Of a DNA stretch of 5,159 nt, positions 1-5,159 are shown in pieces. The stretch is from the NCBI GenBank assembly GCA_030640865.1, contig DAOWIP010000469.1, positions 1-5,159 of the forward strand. Direction: 5' to 3'. The number at the start of each line of letters is the position of its first letter. The first letter of the stretch is position 1. Under the pieces are notes generated by a model. The model was not told the DNA's origin. It ran no database searches and saw only the letters and a program-made list of their open reading frames with translations. The position numbers were made by a program, and so were the translations under genes. The DNA comes from Sedimentisphaerales bacterium. Its GTDB lineage: Bacteria; Planctomycetota; Phycisphaerae; Sedimentisphaerales; SM23-30.

Positions 1-2536
1 GAATCGCCTCAGCCATCGCCTGCATCACTTTCGGCGCCGCTTTCAGGTTCACCTTCGGCACGTTTGCGCCCAACTCGTCCCCCAACTTGTAATATTGCGA
101 CCCGCCCAGTTCGTTTCTCGTTTCGCCCACAATCAGTATCGCGTTGCCGGGTTTTTTCGCATCCATCGTTACGCAGCGGTGAACATCCTCAACAATTGTC
201 ATAGCACTTATCAGCAACGTGCCCGGTATGTTAATTGTCTCACCCGTGTCAGTCTGAAATTCATTGTTCAGGGAATCTTTGCCGGAAATAAACGGCGTCG
301 CGAACGCCATCGCCGCGTCATAGCACCCTTGAGCCGCACGAACAAGACTGCCGAGTCTGTCCGGTTTGTTACAGTTGCCCCAGCAGAAATTGTCCAATAT
401 TGCTATCCGGTCAACCTGCCCACCGACCGCGACAACATTACGGACCGCCTCATCGATTGCCGCCATAGCCATCCAATACGAATCTATGTCGCTGTACTGC
501 GGACAGATACCGCAGCCGACGGCAATGCCACGGTCAGTGTTCAGCCTCGGCCGTAGTACCGCCGCATCGGACGGCCCGTCGTTTTCAACCCCCACCAACG
601 GCTTGACAACCGAGCCGCCCTGCACCTCGTGATCGTACTGGCGGACGACCCATTCCTTACTGGCAACATTGAAACTTGAGAGGATTGCCTTCAGCTCGTT
701 TGTATAATCATCTTTTTCGGGTAGTTCCGGTTCGTTCAGTTCAGGCGTTTGCCAGACGGCCTTTCTCGTATATTTTGGCAGGCCGTCATGGAGAAACTCC
801 ATATCCAACTCGCCCACCGTCTCGCCTTCGTAACGCAGTTCCAATTTGCCTTCGTTGCCGTACTTTCCGATGACCGTCGCTTCCACGTCTTCGCTGTCGA
901 ATATTGCCTTAATCTGTGTGAGGTTTTCTTCCGGCACAGCAATTACCATTCGTTCCTGTGCCTCGCTGATCCATATTTCGGTATAATTAAGTCCCTTGTA
1001 TTTGAGCGGCACCTTTTCCAGATCGACCACCGCGCCGAGCTTTTCACCCATCTCGCCTACCGCGCTGCTTAAGCCGCCGGCCCCGCAGTCGGTAATGGCG
1101 ATATAGAGTCCCTCATCACGGGCCTTGATTAGCGTATCGAGCATCTTTTTTTCGGTGAGGGCGTTGCCGATCTGCACAGCGTGAGAAAACAGGGTTTCGT
1201 GTTCGTGGGTCATCTCACCGCTACTGAATGTGGCCCCGTGAATACCGTCCCGGCCGGTACGACCGCCCACGACCATTATCAGGTTCCCCTCTTGCGCCTC
1301 GCCGAAACACATATCGCGCGGCATCAGCCCGATATTACCGCAAAATACCAGCGGGTTCCCCATATAGCGATCATCGAACAATACTGCCCCGTTGACGGTC
1401 GGTATCCCCATACGATTACCGTAGTCCCGTACTCCGCCGACGACGCCCTTCATTACTCGGCGAGGATGCAGTACGCCGGCAGGCAGATTTTCAATATCCG
1501 TATCCGGCTCGGCAAAACAGAAAATATCGGTATTGGCAATCGGTTTGGCCCCCAGCCCTGTCCCCATCGGGTCGCGGATACAGCCGCCGATACCGGTAGC
1601 CGCTCCGCCATACGGCTCGATAGCCGAGGGATGATTGTGTGTCTCGACCTTGAAACACACTCCATATTCATCGTCAAAATCAACTACGCCTGCGTTGTCC
1701 ACGAAAACCGATATGCACCAGGGGCGATCAAGCTCAGTTGTCGCGCGGGCAATCAACGATTTCAGCATATTGTCAACTATCGTGGTCTTTTGCGGTACGC
1801 CGTCTTTATCTGTTTCGGTTAATTCGATCAACCCGCGGAAGGTCTTGTGCACACAGTGTTCGCTCCATGTCTGGGCGAGCATTTCCAACTCAATGTCGCT
1901 TGGCTCACGGTTCTGCTGCCGGTAATACTCCTGGATAGTGCGCATCTCCGTAAGGTTCAGAAACATATCTCGCTTTTTGCTCAGGGCCATAAGCCCCTCG
2001 TCGTCGAGTTGCGTTATGGGCAGGGTTATTTTTTCAAGTTGATATGGTTCTATGTGTGGGCTGGGCGGTTCTTCGTCGGCGCCGAAAATAACATCTTCGA
2101 TACAGTCATTTGCCAATACCCGTTGGGCTATCAGTTGTTTTTGTTTTTCATTGAGGGTGCCAAGTACGATATACTTTCTGGCCGTGCGTATGCTCAGAGC
2201 TATCATCCCCATATCGGCTATCGCCATCATAGCCGAGGCCGCCACCGGGTCCGTTACACCGGGCTTTAGATGTACCTCAATTAAGGTAGCCTGCGCGAGT
2301 CCGACAGGTGCTCCGGAGCGACCCGGTTGATACCTTTCAGTTACCGGATCGACCAGTAACTCGCTGCCTATACGGTCAAGCTGTTCGCCGTCGAATTCTC
2401 CTTCGACAAGAAAGACCCGCATCGACTGCACCGCCTCGACAGTGCGGATGCCCAACTGTTTTATATCCGCCCGAACTTCGTCGCCGTGAACGTCCGGGTA
2501 TTCGGGTTTGTTAAATACTTCGATACGATGGATCAT
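1..2536 (-). CDS. purL: Phosphoribosylformylglycinamidine synthase, PurL type with N-terminal tandem PurS-like region (3' end cut by window)
   Basis: Synthetase of the fourth step of purine biosynthesis: FGAR + ATP + glutamine-derived ammonia to FGAM, in the cytoplasm. An open frame of 845 codons without a stop runs off the left edge. Residues about 5-69 and 86-151 look like two PurS half-domains (IEVFNKPEYPDV and IEVHLKPGVTDPV), then a helical linker (about 160-222). The synthetase body shows TWSEHC (223-228), KVETHNHPSA (296-305), GAATGIGG (311-318), GGRTGRDGIHGATFSS (424-439), TDCGAGGLSS (482-491), WISEAQERM (522-530), RQYDHEVQGG (632-641) and PFISGKDS (748-755). These are the PurL signatures with the conserved active-site histidines, covering two AIR-synthase-like halves. 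No glutaminase domain is visible; a separate PurQ or a fused C-terminus beyond the edge is possible. The ATG lies in the ATGA overlap with tyrA; a weak AGGGA sits 12 bases upstream, inside tyrA. The family assignment is very secure; the domain count at the N-terminus is by eye. Confidence 0.96.
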   Translation of the reverse strand, partial: MIHRIEVFNKPEYPDVHGDEVRADIKQLGIRTVEAVQSMRVFLVEGEFDGEQLDRIGSELLVDPVTERYQPGRSGAPVGLAQATLIEVHLKPGVTDPVAASAMMAIADMGMIALSIRTARKYIVLGTLNEKQKQLIAQRVLANDCIEDVIFGADEEPPSPHIEPYQLEKITLPITQLDDEGLMALSKKRDMFLNLTEMRTIQEYYRQQNREPSDIELEMLAQTWSEHCVHKTFRGLIELTETDKDGVPQKTTIVDNMLKSLIARATTELDRPWCISVFVDNAGVVDFDDEYGVCFKVETHNHPSAIEPYGGAATGIGGCIRDPMGTGLGAKPIANTDIFCFAEPDTDIENLPAGVLHPRRVMKGVVGGVRDYGNRMGIPTVNGAVLFDDRYMGNPLVFCGNIGLMPRDMCFGEAQEGNLIMVVGGRTGRDGIHGATFSSGEMTHEHETLFSHAVQIGNALTEKKMLDTLIKARDEGLYIAITDCGAGGLSSAVGEMGEKLGAVVDLEKVPLKYKGLNYTEIWISEAQERMVIAVPEENLTQIKAIFDSEDVEATVIGKYGNEGKLELRYEGETVGELDMEFLHDGLPKYTRKAVWQTPELNEPELPEKDDYTNELKAILSSFNVASKEWVVRQYDHEVQGGSVVKPLVGVENDGPSDAAVLRPRLNTDRGIAVGCGICPQYSDIDSYWMAMAAIDEAVRNVVAVGGQVDRIAILDNFCWGNCNKPDRLGSLVRAAQGCYDAAMAFATPFISGKDSLNNEFQTDTGETINIPGTLLISAMTIVEDVHRCVTMDAKKPGNAILIVGETRNELGGSQYYKLGDELGANVPKVNLKAAPKVMQAMAEAI

Positions 2537-3417
2537 GAGCCTGGTAGTTCCCTAAGCATAAGTTTTTTCTCTATTAGTTCGTTTCGCTTGCTTTGTGCGC
2601 CGTTCAGTTTTTTCAGAATCGCCTTTTCGTTACCGTCCCGCAGTGCCTTTTGCACACGTTCGAGTTCTTTTATAATTCGTCCGATCGCGGCTTCGGTGTT
2701 GGCGGCATTGCCCATCAGGATATCACGCCACAAACCCGGCGGACCGGAGGCTATGCGTGTCGTATCCAGAAAACCCTTTCCGCACAGCAGCATCTGCTCC
2801 GAATCGGAACAATTCACAAGCGTCATCGCCAGCACGTGTGGCAGATGACTGATCCTCGCCAGTATCCGATCATGCTGAAGGGGGGTCGTCTGGCTAATAC
2901 GCATGCCAATCGCCTGCCAGAATTCAAGCAGAAATTCGACTGTTACTTTTTTCGCCCGGCTTGTCGGCGTGATAATGCAATGTGCTCCGTCGAACAAATC
3001 GGCCCTGGCGAAATCCACACCCCGCTGTTCTGACCCGGCCATCGGATGGGACCCGATAAACTCGACCTTTTTCGGCAGATACTTTTTGGCCCAACGGACG
3101 GGCAATACCTTTGTGCTGCCTACGTCAGTAACAACGCAGCCGGGTTCGAGAGCATCGGCCATCTCTTTCATCAGCTTGGCAAAGGTTCCAATCGGACTGG
3201 CCAGCACTACCAGTTGCGCACCTTTGACTGCCTCGGTTACTGTGGGGTAAGCGGCATCGATTACCCCCGCTTGCAGAGCCTTATCCCGTGTTACCCGGCG
3301 ATGGCTGTATCCCGAACGCCTTACCCGCGGAAATACGCGATTAATCGCCAGGCCCAGTGAGCCGCCCAACAGCCCTATGCCGATTATTGATATATTATCT
3401 AAGTCTTTTAATTTCAT
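2533..3417 (-). CDS. tyrA: Prephenate dehydrogenase (NAD(P)-dependent, monofunctional)
   Basis: Oxidative decarboxylation of prephenate to 4-hydroxyphenylpyruvate in tyrosine biosynthesis (cytoplasmic). An arogenate-using variant cannot be excluded from sequence alone. The 294-residue protein starts with a Rossmann nucleotide-binding motif, GIGLLGGS (13-20), followed by VVLASPIGTF (70-79), DVGSTK (98-103) and HPMAGSE (124-130). The C-terminal helical domain has QHDRILARISHLPH (181-194), GFLDTTRIA (215-223) and LWRDI (229-233). By motif spacing, S101, H124, H194, R221 and W230 match the catalytic and prephenate-binding residues of characterised TyrA enzymes. There is no chorismate mutase or ACT domain, and the length is normal for the monofunctional form. 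The ATG at 3417 is the only reasonable start: it sits 12 residues before the nucleotide-binding motif, an in-frame stop lies just upstream (TAA, 3441-3439), and no clear Shine-Dalgarno precedes it. The TGA stop overlaps the purL ATG, so the two are probably co-transcribed. Confidence 0.95.
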   Translation of the reverse strand: MKLKDLDNISIIGIGLLGGSLGLAINRVFPRVRRSGYSHRRVTRDKALQAGVIDAAYPTVTEAVKGAQLVVLASPIGTFAKLMKEMADALEPGCVVTDVGSTKVLPVRWAKKYLPKKVEFIGSHPMAGSEQRGVDFARADLFDGAHCIITPTSRAKKVTVEFLLEFWQAIGMRISQTTPLQHDRILARISHLPHVLAMTLVNCSDSEQMLLCGKGFLDTTRIASGPPGLWRDILMGNAANTEAAIGRIIKELERVQKALRDGNEKAILKKLNGAQSKRNELIEKKLMLRELPGS

Positions 3418-3456
3418 GATATTACAACGCGCACTGTCTTAAGAAGCAACTATTAA

Positions 3457-3485
3457 AGAGTATCCGCAGTGTGTGGCTGTGTCAA
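3457..3485 (-). promoter_or_regulatory. Candidate sigma70-type promoter for tyrA-purL
   Basis: On the minus strand a perfect TTGACA (3485-3480) is followed by a 17-base spacer and TACTCT (3462-3457), which matches the -10 consensus at three of six positions. A start of transcription near 3450 would leave a leader of roughly 30 bases before the tyrA ATG. The consensus -35 and ideal spacing support it; the weak -10 is the reservation. A better -10-like TTTAAT lies just downstream (3457-3452) but its spacer would be 22 bases. Confidence 0.5.
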
Positions 3486-3493
3486 TTTTTTTC

Positions 3494-3522
3494 TTGCCGA
3501 AGCCTTTGTAATCGGGTATTAT
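3494..3522 (+). promoter_or_regulatory. Candidate sigma70-type promoter for accA
   Basis: TTGCCG (3494-3499, four of six matches to TTGACA), a 17-base spacer, then TATTAT (3517-3522, five of six matches to TATAAT). Transcription from about 3529 would give accA an untranslated leader of roughly 180 bases that contains the hairpin at 3561-3644. The -35 box is only 8 bases from the -35 box of the divergent tyrA promoter. Inferred from consensus only. Confidence 0.45.
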
Positions 3523-3560
3523 GTTTATTTAGTGTGAGGTTAGTATTTTAGTAACTGTGG

Positions 3561-3644
3561 CGCCAACGTCAAAAGTTCAGCTCGACCTTAATGTCAGGCT
3601 GGGATCGTATATTTTAATGGTCGTTCGAAACTTTTGGCGGCGGT
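3561..3644 (+). repeat. Long imperfect hairpin in the accA leader; copy A of a paired element flanking accA
   Basis: Bases 3567-3577 (CGTCAAAAGTT) pair with 3629-3639 (AACTTTTGGCG) as 11 continuous pairs including one T-G wobble, and 3563-3564 pair with 3642-3643 outside a two-base mismatch. Inside, after a symmetrical 5x5 loop, CGACC (3583-3587) pairs with GGTCG (3619-3623), and TTAA (3588-3591) with TTAA (3614-3617) past one bulged T. The arms recur at 4801-4818 and 4892-4913 (left arms 16 of 18 identical), whereas the interior does not. An 8-base near-direct repeat, AACTGTGG (3553-3560) and AACTGTAG (3648-3655), brackets it. It could be a structured leader RNA or a small palindromic or MITE-like repeat; the sequence alone does not decide. 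Confidence 0.6.
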
Positions 3645-3708
3645 ATCAACTGTAGTTTTGTGAACGTATTTTTATTAACTGATATATCCAGCAGGACACA
3701 CCATACAA

Positions 3709-4800
3709 ATGACGCGGACCGACGATTTCAGCGTTGCCGTTGCGAATGAGCCAAACGGTAACGGCTATCTGGATTTTGAAAAGCCCCTGGCCAATTTGGA
3801 ATCTCAGATAGCCGAGCTACGGGCGTTGCAGGCTGCCAAGGGAATCGACTATTCCCCTGAGATTCGTCAACTGCGCTCCAACCTGGTCAAGCTCACCAGT
3901 AAGATATATAATAACCTTTCCGCCTGGGAGACGGTTCAGGTGGCCCGGCACCCACGCCGCCCAATATTGACCGACTATCTGAGTCTGATGATGAAGGACT
4001 TTCGCGAGTTGCATGGTGATCGCTGTTTCGGTGATGACCGTGCTATTGTTACCGGTTTTGGTCGTATTGGTCGCGAGAAGGTTCTGCTCGTCGGACACCG
4101 AAAAGGTCGTACTACAAAGGAAAAAGTGGAATGTAATTTCGGCTGTGCTCATCCGGAGGGCTACCGCAAGGCCCTGTTGAAAATGAAGCTGGCTGAAAAG
4201 TTCCGGTTGCCCATTGTCTGCCTGATTGACACTCCCGGCGCTTATCCCGGTCTCGACGCCGAAGAACGCGGCCAGGCCCAGGCCATTGCCGTCAACCTTA
4301 TGGAAATGTCGAGGCTGCGCGTTCCTGTCGTGTGTGTTGTGATCGGCGAGGGCGGCTCCGGCGGCGCGCTGGGTATTGGCGTCGGCGACCGCTTTGCCAT
4401 TATGCAATTCGCGTATTACTCGGTAATTTCTCCAGAAGGTTGTGCCGCTATTCTCTGGAAGGACGGCGCCGAGGCGCCCAAGGCCGCCGAGGCACTAAAG
4501 CTTGTCAGTAAAGACCTGTTGAAAAGGGGGGTGGTCGATCATATTATTCCCGAACCGCTCGGCGGCGCGCATCGCAATCCGCACGAGGCGGTCCATAACC
4601 TCGAGACGCACTTGATAAAGACCATTCGTGAGCTGCGTCGTTATAAAATTGAAAATCTGATTGAGAACCGTTACCGCAAGCTCCGCAGTATCGGCGAATT
4701 TACTATCGCTGAAAAAACCACCTCTCGTACAGTCCGAACTGCCGCCGCTGTTGAAACCCCAGTCAAACCAACCGCTCGCCGTAAAACCACCAAAGCCTGA
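3709..4800 (+). CDS. accA: Acetyl-CoA carboxylase carboxyltransferase subunit alpha
   Basis: With AccD it forms the carboxyltransferase that moves the carboxyl group from carboxybiotin on AccB to acetyl-CoA, giving malonyl-CoA, the first committed step of fatty acid synthesis (cytoplasmic). The 363-residue protein carries the family signatures: LDFEKP (21-26), ARHPRRP (79-85), HGDR (102-105), GHRKGR (129-134; the family usually has HQKGR), NFGCAHPEGYRKAL (143-156), DTPGAYPGLDAEERGQ (174-189), IGEGGSGGALGIGVGD (212-227), VISPEGCAAILWK (239-251) and IIPEPLGGAHRNP (279-291). The glycine-rich segment matches the oxyanion-hole region of crotonase-fold carboxyltransferases. Compared with the 319-residue E. 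coli protein it has about 15 extra N-terminal residues and a basic Thr/Ala/Pro-rich tail of about 32 residues (332-363). A weak AGGA (3693-3696) lies 12 bases before the ATG. No accD or fatty-acid gene is adjacent, so it appears to be transcribed alone. Confidence 0.97.
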   Translation: MTRTDDFSVAVANEPNGNGYLDFEKPLANLESQIAELRALQAAKGIDYSPEIRQLRSNLVKLTSKIYNNLSAWETVQVARHPRRPILTDYLSLMMKDFRELHGDRCFGDDRAIVTGFGRIGREKVLLVGHRKGRTTKEKVECNFGCAHPEGYRKALLKMKLAEKFRLPIVCLIDTPGAYPGLDAEERGQAQAIAVNLMEMSRLRVPVVCVVIGEGGSGGALGIGVGDRFAIMQFAYYSVISPEGCAAILWKDGAEAPKAAEALKLVSKDLLKRGVVDHIIPEPLGGAHRNPHEAVHNLETHLIKTIRELRRYKIENLIENRYRKLRSIGEFTIAEKTTSRTVRTAAAVETPVKPTARRKTTKA

Positions 4801-4906
4801 CGCCAGCGTCAAAAGTCCTTTGCCCCTTTGATTTTGGAGTGTTGGTGGTGCTACCGCACGGGCAGATAGTTGGTTTTTGCACCGTTTTTTGGACTTTTGG
4901 CGGTTG
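4801..4906 (+). repeat. Long imperfect hairpin directly after the accA stop; copy B of the paired element
   Basis: Bases 4807-4818 (CGTCAAAAGTCC) pair with 4891-4902 (GGACTTTTGGCG) as 12 continuous pairs with one T-G wobble. The left arm starts at the base after the accA TGA. Compared with copy A (3561-3644), the pair T3577-A3629 is replaced by C4817-G4892, a compensated change, and the T-G wobble is at the same place in both copies. The right arms share ACTTTTGGCGG and, a little further on, ATCAA. The interiors differ in sequence and length. A role as a 3' transcript-end structure or as a dispersed palindromic repeat is inferred, not shown. Confidence 0.6.
4847..4890 (+). terminator. Possible accA transcription terminator inside copy B
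   Basis: GGTGC (4847-4851) can pair with GCACC (4879-4883), the stem can be lengthened by G-T wobbles, and six T residues follow at 4885-4890. The 27-base loop is long and the stem short, so this is a weak intrinsic terminator at best. Its position, less than 100 bases after the accA stop, is the main argument for it. Confidence 0.25.
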
Positions 4907-5159
4907 CATCAAAGATGTGCGGGTGGGGAATCCACTATTCAGCCTTTAGTTTTACCGGGGGTTAGTGGTTAGATTAGTATAATTTTGCTGGATTTCATGC
5001 CGAGGATTATACCGGAACACCTCTCCGCCTTCGGCGGAAAGGTGCCACCCCGAATGTGAACGGTTACCCTTTTTCAATCGTCCCTTCTATAAATAGAGGC
5101 GGTCAGTCAAGATAAATTTTGGATTATAGGTAATTTTTTATGTTATTCTACTCATGGCA
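4907..5159. other. Intergenic region to the right edge, no gene recognised
   Basis: No open frame of useful length or recognisable protein is seen on either strand. Besides the hairpin at 5018-5044, there is a 6-base inverted repeat, CCACTA (4932-4937) and TAGTGG (4963-4968), a -10-like TATAAA (5088-5093) without a good -35 box, and an AT-rich stretch from about 5111. An ATG at 5140, or another at 5154, could begin a plus-strand gene that continues beyond the edge, but too few codons are visible to judge. Confidence 0.5.
5018..5044. other. Strong GC-rich hairpin in the region downstream of accA
   Basis: TCCGCC (5024-5029) and GGCGGA (5033-5038) pair perfectly around a TTC loop. After a single C/A mismatch the stem continues with CACCT (5018-5022) and AGGTG (5040-5044), giving 11 pairs in 27 bases. 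It does not match the accA-flanking hairpins. No T-run follows directly in either direction; CTTTTTC comes about 25 bases later, so it is not a standard intrinsic terminator. It may be a structure in the leader of a gene beyond the right edge or a small palindromic repeat. Confidence 0.5.

Noticed and set aside
95..2514. Several open frames of 65-213 codons on the plus strand opposite purL
   Set aside because: They lie antisense to a fully supported purL frame, show no recognisable protein features, and are expected by-products of its codon use.
3658..3686. Alternative accA promoter, TTGTGA (3658-3663), 17-base spacer, GATATA (3681-3686)
   Set aside because: Spacing is right but the -10 matches only three of six positions and the transcript would start within about 20 bases of the ATG, around the weak AGGA. 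It is weaker than the 3494-3522 candidate.
3817..4812. Minus-strand open frames of 196 and 105 codons opposite accA
   Set aside because: They are antisense to a complete, well-conserved accA and their translations look like no known family.
4932..4968. Inverted repeat CCACTA / TAGTGG
   Set aside because: Only six pairs across a 25-base loop, with no extension; likely chance.
5140..5159. Possible plus-strand gene start (ATG at 5140, or at 5154)
   Set aside because: At most six full codons are visible and there is no convincing ribosome binding site, so no gene can be claimed.
4907..5159. Riboswitch or tRNA in the right-hand intergenic region
   Set aside because: No riboswitch core motif I know, no cloverleaf and no T-arm consensus could be recognised, despite the hairpin at 5018-5044.

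Overview
This is an ordinary bacterial chromosomal window with three recognisable housekeeping genes around one divergent intergenic region. No phage, transposase, CRISPR, tRNA or rRNA gene is visible. The genes are bacterial in type. The taxon cannot be fixed from them: weak or absent Shine-Dalgarno sequences and a long PurL with a built-in PurS-like region would fit a Planctomycetota/Phycisphaerae-like lineage, but that is a low-confidence guess.

Left part, minus strand (1-3417): tyrA (prephenate dehydrogenase) is followed by purL (formylglycinamidine ribonucleotide synthase, large synthetase subunit). The stop codon of tyrA and the start codon of purL overlap in an ATGA, so they are probably one transcript with coupled translation. 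PurL runs off the left edge after 845 visible residues. Its N-terminus carries two PurS-like half-domains in tandem before the synthetase body.

Middle (3418-3708): a 291-base divergent intergenic region. It holds a good candidate promoter for tyrA-purL on the minus strand (TTGACA, 17-base spacer, TACTCT) and one for accA on the plus strand (TTGCCG, 17-base spacer, TATTAT), with their -35 boxes only 8 bases apart. Downstream of the accA promoter, in its predicted leader, lies a long imperfect hairpin.

Right part, plus strand (3709-4800): accA, the carboxyltransferase alpha subunit of acetyl-CoA carboxylase (first committed step of fatty acid synthesis), with short N- and C-terminal extensions. 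Directly after its stop codon comes a second hairpin whose arms closely match those of the leader hairpin, although the interiors are unrelated. This repeated pair around accA is the most unusual signal in the window. The remaining bases to 5159 are non-coding as far as can be seen, apart from a strong 27-base hairpin at 5018-5044 and a possible but unsupported gene start near the right edge.

The three genes serve different pathways (tyrosine, purine and fatty acid synthesis). Apart from the tyrA-purL coupling, nothing shows that they act together. I see no clear sign of a new multi-gene system.
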